In this document: piece by piece, positions 43,098-52,188 of the stretch
Position numbering within the stretch: position 1 is the stretch's first letter
Layout: every line of letters starts with the position of its first letter
Source: Oscillospiraceae bacterium
GTDB taxonomy: Bacteria; Bacillota; Clostridia; Oscillospirales; Acutalibacteraceae
Assembly: GCA_015065965.1 (NCBI GenBank)
Contig: SVPH01000014.1
Coordinates: 1-64,000, forward strand
DNA length: 64,000 nucleotides
Direction: 5' to 3'
Position numbers and translations under genes: made by a program
Notes under the pieces: generated by a model
What the model saw: only the letters and a program-made list of their open reading frames with translations
Databases searched by the model: none
What the model was told of the DNA's origin: nothing

Positions 43098-44441
43098 TTA
43101 GATAAGACCCTGAGCCATCATTGCGTCAGCAACCTTGATGAAGCCTGCAATGTTTGCGCCTGCAACGAGGTCATAACCAAGACCGTATTTTTCTGAAGCG
43201 GCAGCAGAATTGTCATGAATATCCTTCATAATCTGCTTGAGTTTGCTGTCAACTTCTTCTGCAGTCCAACTGTATCTCATTGAGTTCTGGCTCATTTCCA
43301 GTGCGGATACTGCAACGCCGCCGGCATTAACTGCCTTTGAAGGAGCAACAGCCTTGCAGTTTTCTTTAAGGTATGCAAGAGCATCGTTTGTTGTGGGCAT
43401 GTTAGCAACTTCAATGTAATAGGGAACGCCGTTTGCAACAAGTTTCTCAGCCTGTGCCATGTCAATTTCGTTCTGAGTTGCACAAGGCATTGCAACGTCA
43501 ACTTTAACTCCCCAGGGCTTTTCGCCTGCGTGGAATTCAACACCGAATTTATCTGCATAATCCTGAACCTTGTCGCGTCCTGATGCTCTCATTTCAAGCA
43601 TATAAGCGATTTTTTCGGGAGTGTTGATACCGTCTGCATCGTAAACATAGCCGTCGGGACCTGAGATTGTAACAACCTTGCCGCCGAGTTCTGTAATCTT
43701 TTCAACAGCACCCCATGCAACATTGCCGAAACCTGAAATTGCAAATGTTTTGCCTTTGATTTCTTCACCGAAGTGCTTGAGCATTTCAGCAGCATAATAT
43801 GTAGCACCGTAACCTGTTGCTTCGGGTCTGATGAGTGAACCGCCGTATGAGATACCCTTACCTGTGAGAACGCCGTTTTCAAATGCACCTCTGATGCGTC
43901 TGTACTGACCGTAAAGGTAACCGATTTCTCTGCCGCCTACGCCAATATCGCCTGCAGGCACGTCAACATCGGGTCCGATATGTCTGTAAAGTTCTGTCAT
44001 GAAAGCCTGACAGAAACGGAGAATTTCTGCGTCGCTCTTTCCTCTGGGGTCAAAGTCGGAACCGCCCTTTGCGCCGCCGATGGGAAGACCTGTGAGGCTG
44101 TTTTTGAATGTCTGCTCAAAAGCAAGGAACTTCATAATGCCGATGTATACAGAGGGATGGAAACGAAGACCGCCCTTGTAAGGACCGATTGCTCCGTTAA
44201 ACTGAACTCTGTAGCCTGTGTTTACCTGAACGTTGCCGTTATCGTCAACCCAGGTAACGCGGAATGAAATCTGTCTTTCAGGTTCAGCCATTCTCTCAAG
44301 CAGTGCACATTTTTCGTATTCGGGATGCTGCTCAATAACGGGTGCGAGTGACTCATAAACTTCTGTTACGGTCTGAACAAACTCGGGCTCGTTAGCATGT
44401 TTCTTTGCAACTGCATCAATGGTGCGTTTAATGTAATCCAT
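43098..44441 (-). CDS. gdhA: Glutamate dehydrogenase, NADP-specific type
   Basis: A 447-residue hexameric-type glutamate dehydrogenase, of standard length. It has QFNGAIGPYKGGLRFHP, the catalytic-lysine segment GGAKGGSDFDPRGK, PAGDIGVGGREIGYLYG and the Rossmann stretch FAISGFGNVAWG. It makes glutamate from 2-oxoglutarate and ammonia. The ATG at 44441 is chosen over a GTG three codons upstream because AAGGAG is properly spaced only from the ATG. A TTGCAT-N17-TAAAAT promoter can be drawn upstream on the minus strand. Confidence 0.97.
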   Translation of the reverse strand: MDYIKRTIDAVAKKHANEPEFVQTVTEVYESLAPVIEQHPEYEKCALLERMAEPERQISFRVTWVDDNGNVQVNTGYRVQFNGAIGPYKGGLRFHPSVYIGIMKFLAFEQTFKNSLTGLPIGGAKGGSDFDPRGKSDAEILRFCQAFMTELYRHIGPDVDVPAGDIGVGGREIGYLYGQYRRIRGAFENGVLTGKGISYGGSLIRPEATGYGATYYAAEMLKHFGEEIKGKTFAISGFGNVAWGAVEKITELGGKVVTISGPDGYVYDADGINTPEKIAYMLEMRASGRDKVQDYADKFGVEFHAGEKPWGVKVDVAMPCATQNEIDMAQAEKLVANGVPYYIEVANMPTTNDALAYLKENCKAVAPSKAVNAGGVAVSALEMSQNSMRYSWTAEEVDSKLKQIMKDIHDNSAAASEKYGLGYDLVAGANIAGFIKVADAMMAQGLI

Positions 44442-44524
44442 GTTTGACACTCCTTCTGAATTGCCGGGGATCAGTCAGCAATTACGAATAGAATACGGAA
44501 AAAATCCGTTTATTAACTGTTTAA

Positions 44525-44552
44525 TGCATTATTATGCAATGTATGTGCATTA
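44525..44552. promoter_or_regulatory. Inverted GCAT repeats near the gdhA transcription start
   Basis: TGCATTATTATGCA followed by ATGTATGTGCAT gives two overlapping inverted repeats placed at the likely gdhA start. They may be an operator. The rest of the 376-bp gap holds only A+T-rich sequence and the DUF1846 promoter. Confidence 0.35.
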
Positions 44553-44734
44553 TTTTATACCAAGAAAACAAAAAATGCAATAAAAATTTGCGAACTTTCA
44601 TAATTTTGTGAAAATTGTTGAAAAGAAGAACAATAAAGGCTCGGATTTGCAACATTTGACAAGAAAACTTTCATAAGACTGCTGAATTACAGAAAAAATT
44701 TGTGAAAATTGCAAACAAAAATTCATCTTTACAC

Positions 44735-44763
44735 TTGATTTGGTTCAAACTGTGTTATATAAT
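44735..44763 (+). promoter_or_regulatory. Promoter of the DUF1846 gene
   Basis: TTGATT at 44735-44740 and TATAAT at 44758-44763 are 17 bp apart, leaving a leader of about 48 nt. Confidence 0.7.
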
Positions 44764-44817
44764 GATATAGTTAGTTTTAGGTGATGCCTTTAATAAGGGC
44801 GAAAGGGTGTAATTGAG

Positions 44818-46305
44818 TTGAAAAGAATTGGATTTGACAATGCTGTGTATATCAGCCGTCAATCGGAGGAAATCAGAAAACGTATCAACGAATTCGGCGG
44901 CAAACTTTATCTTGAATTTGGCGGTAAACTCTTTGATGACTATCACGCATCAAGAGTACTTCCGGGTTTTGCACCTGACAGTAAGTTGCAGATGCTTAAG
45001 AGCCTTGCCGATAAGGTTGAGGTGGTTATTGTTATCAGTTCCGCTGATATTGAAAACAATAAAATCCGCCGTGACCTCGGTATAACATATGATGCGGATG
45101 TTCTTCGCCTTATTGATGCTTACAGAGATGCAGGTCTTTTTGTAGGCAGTGTTGTTCTCTCTCAGTTCAAGGGTCATCCTGCCGTTATTGCATTTAAAAC
45201 GAAACTTGAACAACTCGGTATTAAAGTTTTCACTCATTACACAATTGAAGGATATCCTTATAATGTATCCCATATCGTAAGCGATAATGGCTTTGGTAAA
45301 AATGAGTTTATCGAAACCACAAGACCGCTTGTTGTTATAACCGCACCCGGTCCGGGCAGCGGTAAAATGGCTACATGTCTTTCACAACTTTACCATGAAA
45401 ATCAGAGAGGCAACAAAGCGGGTTATGCAAAATTTGAAACTTTCCCCGTATGGAATCTTCCTTTGAAGCACCCTGTTAACCTTGCTTATGAGGCTGCTAC
45501 GGCAGATCTTAACGATGTCAACATGATTGACCCTTATCACCTTGAAGCATATGGCAAAACAACCGTAAACTACAACAGAGATGTTGAAGTTTTCCCTGTT
45601 CTGAACGCTATTTTTGAAAAGATAGAAGGCGTTAGCCCCTATAAGTCACCTACGGATATGGGCGTTAACATGGCGGGTTATGCAATTTGCGATGATGAAG
45701 CGGTAAAAGAGGCTTCAAAGCAGGAAATTATACGCCGATATTTCAACGCAATGTGCGATTTCAGGATGGGCAGAGGCAAGCAGGAGGCAATAGATAAAAT
45801 TGTAAGTCTTATGAATCAGGCAGGTGTAAGTATTGATGACAGAAAAGTTATCAATGCCGCGCTTGAAAGAAGTGAGAAAACGGAAGGTCAGCCTGCTGTT
45901 GCTATTGAATTGCCTGACGGAAGAATTGTTACGGGCAAAACATCAAATCTGCTGGGAGCGTCAAGTGCGGCACTTCTCAATGCAGCAAAAGCGGTTGCCG
46001 GTCTTCCTGAAGATTTGCTTATGATAGATCCTGCCATTATTGAACCTATTCAGGAACTCAAAACAGGTATTCTTAAAGGCCACAATCCACGTTTACATTC
46101 GGACGAAACGCTTATTGCACTTTCAATGAGTGCAAATACCAACCCTGTTGCAAAGAAAGCGCTGGATGCTATAGAATTGCTGAAAAACTGTGAGGCGCAT
46201 TCAACTGTTATTCTTTCTCAGGTTGATTCGGATGTTTACAGAAAAATCGGCATGAATCTCACTTGTGAACCGAGATATCAAACTAAAAAACTCTACCATA
46301 AATAA
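44818..46305 (+). CDS. DUF1846 domain-containing protein
   Basis: A 495-residue protein matching the full-length DUF1846 family: RIGFDNAVYISRQSEEIRKR at the N-terminus, TAPGPGSGKMATCLSQLYHE in the P-loop-like nucleotide site (about residues 178-197) and DPYHLEAYGKTTVNYNRDVE in the middle. A crystal structure shows an ATP-binding-like fold; the reaction is not established. It starts at TTG after AAAGGGTG. It is monocistronic, with a promoter and terminator of its own. Confidence 0.92.
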   Translation: MKRIGFDNAVYISRQSEEIRKRINEFGGKLYLEFGGKLFDDYHASRVLPGFAPDSKLQMLKSLADKVEVVIVISSADIENNKIRRDLGITYDADVLRLIDAYRDAGLFVGSVVLSQFKGHPAVIAFKTKLEQLGIKVFTHYTIEGYPYNVSHIVSDNGFGKNEFIETTRPLVVITAPGPGSGKMATCLSQLYHENQRGNKAGYAKFETFPVWNLPLKHPVNLAYEAATADLNDVNMIDPYHLEAYGKTTVNYNRDVEVFPVLNAIFEKIEGVSPYKSPTDMGVNMAGYAICDDEAVKEASKQEIIRRYFNAMCDFRMGRGKQEAIDKIVSLMNQAGVSIDDRKVINAALERSEKTEGQPAVAIELPDGRIVTGKTSNLLGASSAALLNAAKAVAGLPEDLLMIDPAIIEPIQELKTGILKGHNPRLHSDETLIALSMSANTNPVAKKALDAIELLKNCEAHSTVILSQVDSDVYRKIGMNLTCEPRYQTKKLYHK

Positions 46306-46311
46306 TATATG

Positions 46312-46341
46312 TACCGCACTTTAATCGGTGCGGTATTTTTG
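46312..46341 (+). terminator. Terminator of the DUF1846 gene
   Basis: TACCGCAC with GTGCGGTA and an eight-base loop, followed by TTTTTG. Confidence 0.85.
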
Positions 46342-46436
46342 TTTGTTTCAATATGAGGTTTTTTGTTACACCAATCCATATTGATATTATTTTTTAAATA
46401 TGATATAATAAATCCAATAAATTCGGGAGGATGGAT

Positions 46437-47756
46437 ATGGGTAAAAAGATAATTGTTGCAGGGCTTGGTCATGGCGGTATTTCTGCTGCGGCACTTCTTG
46501 CCAAAGCAGGCTTTGACGTAACTGTTTACGAAAAAAAGAAAGAGGGCACTCTGGGCTATGATTGGACAGATATTTTTGCACCTGCCGCTCTTGAAATAGC
46601 GGAAATCGGAATGCCCGATGAAGATAAATATGAGTATAAAGAGGATATGACTTTCTGTGCTCCCACAAGCACAAAAACGCTCCGACAGCATGTCCCCAAA
46701 GAGCAACTTGAAATCAAAATGGAACGCAAGGATATTTATGAACATCTCATAAATCATGCTCTTGAATGCGGCGTTAAAATCGTCTATAAATGTGAGGTTG
46801 AAGGACCTATTGTGCTTGGTAACAGAGTTGTCGGCATCAAGACCGAAAAAGGCGATGTGTACGGTGACCTTGTTATAGATGCTTGCGGTATTAATTCGCC
46901 TGTCCGCCGCAATCTTCCTGAGAGTTTCTGCATAGAAAAAGATGTTGCAAGGAATGAGAAAATTTCAATTTTCAGAGCGTTCTATGATGTCGCAAGCGAG
47001 GAAGAGGTTGAGGCTAAGTTTAAGGTTATGGTCTTTAAAGGCGGAGTAAGAGGTATCAGTTGGGTTGCATCCGAAGATGAACATACAGACCTTCTTATGG
47101 GCAGATTTGAAGATTTTGATATGGAAGATGTTGAAGAGTTTGCGGAATATCTGCGCAAAGATAACCCAAGACTGGGCAGGAAGATTGTCAGAGGCGGTCA
47201 GTTTGTGGAAATCCCTGTGCGTCAGCCGCTTTCAATTATGGTTGCGGACGGATATGCCGCAATCGGCGACAGCGCATTTATGACCGTTCCTCTTATCGGT
47301 TCAGGTATTGCCAACAGCCTTAAGGCTTCAAAAATACTTGCAAACACAATTATAAACGATAAAAACGGCTCGTTCAGTGCCGAAACGCTCTGGAATTATC
47401 AAACGGCATATTACAAAGCACTCGGCGCAGGACTTGCACCATTTGCTTGTGTTAAACTTCTTTTACTTTCGCTTACTCCGGAAGAGGTTGATTATCTGTT
47501 TGAAAAAGATGTTCTTACGGATGATACCATAACTATGGGAGCGGATTTTACAGGTCTTTCAAGCGTTAAGATTGACCCCAAGGCAATGGTTAATCAAGCA
47601 AAGCAGGTTTGCAGCGATACGGAATTGCTTAAAAAGATTATTGCCTGCGGTGTTCGTATGGGTAAGGTTACGGCAGCATGCACAATGATGCCCAAAAAGT
47701 GGAATGCACGCAGAGTGCAATCATGGGCAAAGGTTTACGAATATTCATTCAAATAA
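46437..47756 (+). CDS. FAD-dependent oxidoreductase
   Basis: A 439-residue flavoprotein. The N-terminal dinucleotide fold is VAGLGHGGISAAALLAKAGF followed by VYEKK, and the second FAD motif is GYAAIGDSAFMTVPLIGSGI. The layout resembles geranylgeranyl-reductase-like and related monooxygenase-fold enzymes. Substrate unknown. The ATG at 46437 is preferred to the ATG at 46431, because the latter directly abuts GGGAGG. It is followed by a terminator and the convergent alpha-mannosidase gene. Confidence 0.85.
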   Translation: MGKKIIVAGLGHGGISAAALLAKAGFDVTVYEKKKEGTLGYDWTDIFAPAALEIAEIGMPDEDKYEYKEDMTFCAPTSTKTLRQHVPKEQLEIKMERKDIYEHLINHALECGVKIVYKCEVEGPIVLGNRVVGIKTEKGDVYGDLVIDACGINSPVRRNLPESFCIEKDVARNEKISIFRAFYDVASEEEVEAKFKVMVFKGGVRGISWVASEDEHTDLLMGRFEDFDMEDVEEFAEYLRKDNPRLGRKIVRGGQFVEIPVRQPLSIMVADGYAAIGDSAFMTVPLIGSGIANSLKASKILANTIINDKNGSFSAETLWNYQTAYYKALGAGLAPFACVKLLLLSLTPEEVDYLFEKDVLTDDTITMGADFTGLSSVKIDPKAMVNQAKQVCSDTELLKKIIACGVRMGKVTAACTMMPKKWNARRVQSWAKVYEYSFK

Positions 47757-47760
47757 AAAT

Positions 47761-47792
47761 GCAGCAGCACTGAAAAGTGCTGCTGCTCTTGT
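47761..47792. terminator. Bidirectional terminator between oxidoreductase and alpha-mannosidase
   Basis: An 11-bp perfect stem (GCAGCAGCACT with AGTGCTGCTGC) with a four-base loop, followed by TCTTGTTTT. Confidence 0.85.
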
Positions 47793-47793
47793 T

Positions 47794-50700
47794 TTATATG
47801 ATTCTGAAAGTTTTAACCTCAAACGGCTTGATTGTGAATTCAAATTCGCTGCCGTTTTCTGCAATTTCTGCCTTGTCTTCTTCAATCATATTGCATTCGA
47901 TAACTTTTTCAAAACCGAATGACCAGCCGAGAGTGATATTACCTCTTTTTTGTTCCTGCTCAACAACACGGACAATATAGCCTCTGCCATCCTGAGCCTT
48001 TTTGATTGCGTCAATAAGCACATTCTTTTCGCTCAACGAAACAACGGAATCCGCAATTTCAAGCAAACCGCCCGTTGCCTCAGCGTTATAAAGCGCAACA
48101 GGGGGAACGTTGAAGGCATGAGCCATCTGAACCGTATCGTTTCTCCAGTCATCGGCATGAGGATGGAAAGCATATTTAAATGTGTTGATGCCGTGGTCAC
48201 CTGTTCTGTCAGGGCAGGTGGGTGCACGCATAAGGGTTATTCTCATGTGGCTGTTATGGATATCGTAGCCGTATTTACAGTCGTTTATAATGCTGCAGCC
48301 GTAACCGCCTTCAGAAAGGTCTGCCCATTTATGAGCGGCAACTTCAAAGCGTGTTTTGTCAAAACTTGTGTTCCAGTGTGTGGGTCGCTTGATTGCGCCG
48401 TGAGCGATTTCGTATGTTGCATCGGTATCAATAACAGCAACGTCAAAGCCTGCTTTGAGAACTTTGTCGCTTTCGTGCCAGTCAACAGTTGTGTCAAAGA
48501 CAACGCTTTCACCGTTCTGATAGAGAGTTATGTCCTGAGTTATCGTTGATTTGTTGAAACTGTAAACCGCTCTGATTACACCTCTGACAGCGTTTTGCTC
48601 AACAACTTCTATGCTGTCCGCTTTGAGTTCCCACTTTTTTTTCTGATAGTTGAGCTCGAGATTCCATGCAGTTTCATGGATGCATTTGTCGAGTGATACG
48701 GTAAGAATATTGCCTCTGCCGTCAATACTTTCACGCTCGTTGAGTTTATCATATATGCTTGTAATGTTTCCAATTTCGTCAAGTTCAACTCTGAGAACGG
48801 CATTTTCAAGCAGGTTTGTTTCCGCTTCAACAGGTGAATAGATGCATTCGCCCTCGTTAAGTTTGAAAATTTTGCAACTCATCGGTTCAAGTTCATCCGG
48901 CAGGAACATGAAGTTGCCGTCAATATATGCGCAGGGGAGAGAGAGTCCGTCTGATGTTGAAATATACATTCCTTCGGGAACTCCTTCAACCTCAATCGGC
49001 TCATAACTGTATGCGCTTGTAAGGTTCCATACGGTTACGGTATTTTTATCTGCTGCAACAGCGCTGCCGAGAGATTTGAGCGCACCGTTATATATATCCT
49101 CGCCGATTTTATTCATAACGGCGTAGTCCTTGCGGCAATCTTCAAAAACTTCGTGGATTGACGAGCCGGGAAGAATATCATGGAACTGGTTAGTCATGAG
49201 GATTCTCCAGCCCTTTTCAAGTTCATCCTTGGGATATTCTTTGCCGAGAAGTTTTTCTGCAAAAACGCTGAGCATCTCTGCTCTTGTGAAGAGGAATTCA
49301 CCTTTTCTGTTGTTCTTTTTAACAAAAGCCTGGCTTGTGAATGTGCCTCTGTGATTTTCATAATACATTTCGCTGTTCCATACAGGCAGTTCATCTTCTT
49401 TGCCATGGTATGTTTTAAAGAAATCGTCAACATGACCGATTTCTGTTTTAGGCAGACCGGGGAAATTCTGAAGGCGTCTGCCTCTTTCAAGCATTGTGCG
49501 GGTCGGTCCGCCGCCTCCGTCACCGTGGCCGTACATGCTCATGGAAACATTGAGGTCACCTTTGTTGTTGCATTCATTGTCAGCGGTCATGATTTCCTCA
49601 ACATTGAAATGACAGTTATATGACGGGCGCATGAGGTGAGCATAAATTCTGTCACCGTTGTTACCCTGCCACATGAACATGTTATACGGGAATTTATTTG
49701 TGTCGTTATAACTGAGTTTTGAGGTTATGAAATTCTCCATGCCGCAGCCCTTGATAATCTGAGGCAGCGCCCATGTAAATCCGAAACAATCAGGTAACCA
49801 ATATGTTTTTGAAACTTTACCGAATTCTTTTTTGAAAAATTCTGTACCGTAAAGTACCTGTCTGATAAGTGCTTCGCCCGATGCGATGTTTGTATCAGCC
49901 TCAACCCATACATTGCCGCAGATATCCCACTGACCGTTAGCAACCTTTTCCTTAATCTTTTCATAGATTTCGGGATAGTGATCTTTCATCATCTGATAAA
50001 GCACTGCCTGACTCTGACCGAATGTCATTTCGGGGAATACATCCATAAGCGAGGTCACGTTCATAAATGTTCGTGCGCTTTTTCTGATGCTTTCCTGAAT
50101 TCTCCAAAGCCATGCAACGTCAATATGGCTGTGACCTGTGAGCATAACTTTGCTCTGTGCAGACCAGTTGATTGCCGCAATTCTTTCAAGGTAGAGTTTC
50201 CTTGCCTCGGCAATTGATTTTCTTACTTCAGCCTCGCTGAAATCGTAGTCAACAATATGCATGCTGTCATCAACAGCAGCATAAACCTTTGCTTTTATAT
50301 GTTCGTCTTTTATGAAATTAAGTGCGTCAAAAGCAACCTCAATATCAAGATAATAACCTTCGCATTCAGCGTCGGCAACGTAAATGTATGTATCGCCAAA
50401 GCGGCATTCCTGATATTTTGCTCCGTCCATTGCAGCGTCACAGAAATCCATTGAGTCAACGGTTGCTTCAACCTCAAAGGTCAGCACTTCGCCTGCTTTG
50501 TGAACACCGAGTGCAACTTCGGTTCTGTCGGGAATGGTGAATCTTGAAGTACAACCTGAGATATATTTGCCGTTGCACTTAACAAGTGCTTCTCCGCCAA
50601 CCTCAAATTTTGCTCTGATTTCTTTGCCGTCCATTTCTTCGGGAACGGTGATGCTTGCTTTGAAAAAGTGAGCGGAATCATATGCGGCATGCCAAAAATC

Positions 50701-50862
50701 GCCTGCTTTTATTTCTCCTTTGAAATCCTCCATTTCATATGTATCGCCAAGGAACATTCCTCTTGTGTATTCCCATACGCCAATGTCTTTTTTGAAAAGG
50801 ATGGCATATTTTTTCAGTTGCTTGTGCATATCTTTGAGAACGCCGGGTTTTACAGTGTGCAT
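47794..50862 (-). CDS. Alpha-mannosidase, GH38
   Basis: A 1022-residue GH38 enzyme. An N-terminal beta domain (about 1-220) precedes the catalytic barrel, with GHSHIDVAWLWR at 243-254 (zinc-ligand His/Asp) and YWLPDCFGFTWALPQ. The helical and C-terminal beta domains follow. It cleaves terminal alpha-mannose, probably inside the cell since no signal peptide is present. Length agrees with bacterial GH38 proteins. It has its own terminator and a likely promoter in the A+T-rich gap upstream. Confidence 0.96.
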   Translation of the reverse strand: MHTVKPGVLKDMHKQLKKYAILFKKDIGVWEYTRGMFLGDTYEMEDFKGEIKAGDFWHAAYDSAHFFKASITVPEEMDGKEIRAKFEVGGEALVKCNGKYISGCTSRFTIPDRTEVALGVHKAGEVLTFEVEATVDSMDFCDAAMDGAKYQECRFGDTYIYVADAECEGYYLDIEVAFDALNFIKDEHIKAKVYAAVDDSMHIVDYDFSEAEVRKSIAEARKLYLERIAAINWSAQSKVMLTGHSHIDVAWLWRIQESIRKSARTFMNVTSLMDVFPEMTFGQSQAVLYQMMKDHYPEIYEKIKEKVANGQWDICGNVWVEADTNIASGEALIRQVLYGTEFFKKEFGKVSKTYWLPDCFGFTWALPQIIKGCGMENFITSKLSYNDTNKFPYNMFMWQGNNGDRIYAHLMRPSYNCHFNVEEIMTADNECNNKGDLNVSMSMYGHGDGGGGPTRTMLERGRRLQNFPGLPKTEIGHVDDFFKTYHGKEDELPVWNSEMYYENHRGTFTSQAFVKKNNRKGEFLFTRAEMLSVFAEKLLGKEYPKDELEKGWRILMTNQFHDILPGSSIHEVFEDCRKDYAVMNKIGEDIYNGALKSLGSAVAADKNTVTVWNLTSAYSYEPIEVEGVPEGMYISTSDGLSLPCAYIDGNFMFLPDELEPMSCKIFKLNEGECIYSPVEAETNLLENAVLRVELDEIGNITSIYDKLNERESIDGRGNILTVSLDKCIHETAWNLELNYQKKKWELKADSIEVVEQNAVRGVIRAVYSFNKSTITQDITLYQNGESVVFDTTVDWHESDKVLKAGFDVAVIDTDATYEIAHGAIKRPTHWNTSFDKTRFEVAAHKWADLSEGGYGCSIINDCKYGYDIHNSHMRITLMRAPTCPDRTGDHGINTFKYAFHPHADDWRNDTVQMAHAFNVPPVALYNAEATGGLLEIADSVVSLSEKNVLIDAIKKAQDGRGYIVRVVEQEQKRGNITLGWSFGFEKVIECNMIEEDKAEIAENGSEFEFTIKPFEVKTFRII

Positions 50863-50936
50863 AGATACACCCCTTCCGTAAATGTTGATTTTATAATAGC
50901 AAATTATATATTAGAATGCAATAATTAAGAATAAAA

Positions 50937-50961
50937 AAAGCACCGTTAAAACGATGCTTTT
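50937..50961 (-). terminator. Terminator of the DUF6054 gene
   Basis: On the minus strand AAAGCATCGTT with AACGGTGCTTT, one G-T pair, followed by TTTT. Confidence 0.75.
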
Positions 50962-50967
50962 TACTCG

Positions 50968-51306
50968 TTAAATTCTGTATCTGTTAAGTGTTGAAGTAAC
51001 CAAATCAAGGAATGAACTCTCGCCCAGCGTGTTTATTTTGAAAAACATTGCCTGGCTGCCGCCCGAAGTGATAACCGTAACAAAAATTCTGCCGTCACAT
51101 TCAAGCAGAGTAATGTTCATGCTTACTCTGTTGCCGCCCGAATAACTGTAACGCTCATAAACACGAACGGCGCACAATGCATTGCTTGTTTTGAAATCAC
51201 TTTTATCCTCAAGCGTTGCAGATGAACTCTGACCGATTATTGCTTCGTTTATTGAATCAAGAATCTCGTAAAAATTACCTTTGAGTTCGGCTTCATACTT
51301 TGCCAT
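50968..51306 (-). CDS. DUF6054 family protein
   Basis: A 112-residue soluble protein resembling the DUF6054 family of Clostridia, with SSSATLEDKSDF, CAVRVYERYSYSGGNRVSM and TSGGSQAMFFKINTLGE. Function unknown. The start is the ATG at 51306 after AAAGGAGATG; a longer upstream reading would cover that site. It is 61 bases downstream of the DUF2238-like gene. Confidence 0.75.
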   Translation of the reverse strand: MAKYEAELKGNFYEILDSINEAIIGQSSSATLEDKSDFKTSNALCAVRVYERYSYSGGNRVSMNITLLECDGRIFVTVITSGGSQAMFFKINTLGESSFLDLVTSTLNRYRI

Positions 51307-51367
51307 TTTATCATCTCCTTTTACACTAAATATATATGTTTTTGACTGTTTTGTAAAGAGGTGATTG

Positions 51368-52078
51368 TTATTTTTTGGATGCTTTATGTTCTGCTGTTTC
51401 AAGAACCATCCTCATTATCAAGCCTGTTATAACCGCACCTGTAAGGCCTGCAAGTGCATCGGTCATTGTATCAAAAAGGGGATAACGCAGCGGATCAGTG
51501 GGATATTTTTCAATAAATGCGGTGTCGGGTGTTTCTCCCCAGCCCTGAGTTGAAGCACCTGCAATCCAGTCAAATATGTATTCATAACATTCCCAGACAA
51601 GGGAAGCAAAGCATGAAAGACCGAATCCCGCAACTGTTTTGGCGAGCGGAGAGTGTATCTCGCCTTCTTTTGAAAACGCAAGCAAAAGGTAGTATCCTAC
51701 CGGTACGCACACAACACCTGCGATAAAGTGTATGAAAGTATCGTAGTTTTTCCAAACGCTGTAAAGGTCAATATAATTTCCCAAAAAACTTGTAGTTATT
51801 ACCATAAGGCAGACTATTGTTTGTACCCTGTGGTGAAGCCTTGCAAAGAAGAAAATTTTTCTCGGCAAAATATGAAGAACAGGTAAAATGAAAAGGAAAA
51901 TTGCGTTTGCACGCATTTGCAGGTTGAAATGACCGCTGCTCTCTTGTATGTATGTTGTTATTACAACGTATATCATTATGCCTCTGCACAGCCACCAGAA
52001 TATGTATTCGGGCAGAGTAATTTCTTCTTTGAAAATATAAAATTCTCTTTTAAATTTATTTGTAAGTTTTTCAACCAT
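51368..52078 (-). CDS. DUF2238/YjdF-like membrane protein
   Basis: A 236-residue protein with about six membrane segments. The stretches DTFIHFIAGVVCVPVGY and FASLVWECYEYIFDW, with a conserved histidine and glutamate, and a last DTMTDALAGLTGAVI resemble DUF2238/VanZ-like membrane proteins. Function unknown. The ATG follows GGAGTG. The neighbour upstream is an M28 peptidase gene on the same strand, with a terminator between. Confidence 0.7.
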   Translation of the reverse strand: MVEKLTNKFKREFYIFKEEITLPEYIFWWLCRGIMIYVVITTYIQESSGHFNLQMRANAIFLFILPVLHILPRKIFFFARLHHRVQTIVCLMVITTSFLGNYIDLYSVWKNYDTFIHFIAGVVCVPVGYYLLLAFSKEGEIHSPLAKTVAGFGLSCFASLVWECYEYIFDWIAGASTQGWGETPDTAFIEKYPTDPLRYPLFDTMTDALAGLTGAVITGLIMRMVLETAEHKASKK

Positions 52079-52157
52079 TTGCCATCACTCCTTGTTCCAA
52101 TTGTATAACGCATGAGAACCAAAAATGTGACAAAAAAATTAAATTTCTTCAACAAAA

Positions 52158-52183
52158 AACGAGCCGGAATAATCCGACTCGTT
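52158..52183 (-). terminator. Terminator of the M28 peptidase gene
   Basis: On the minus strand AACGAGTCGGA with TCCGGCTCGTT, followed by TTTTTG. Confidence 0.85.
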
Positions 52184-52188
52184 AAAAA

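Noticed and set aside
43140-43890. Open frames antisense to gdhA, and similar long antisense frames over DUF1846, alpha-mannosidase and rel
   Set aside because: They are shadows of highly conserved genes on the other strand, without start signals of their own.
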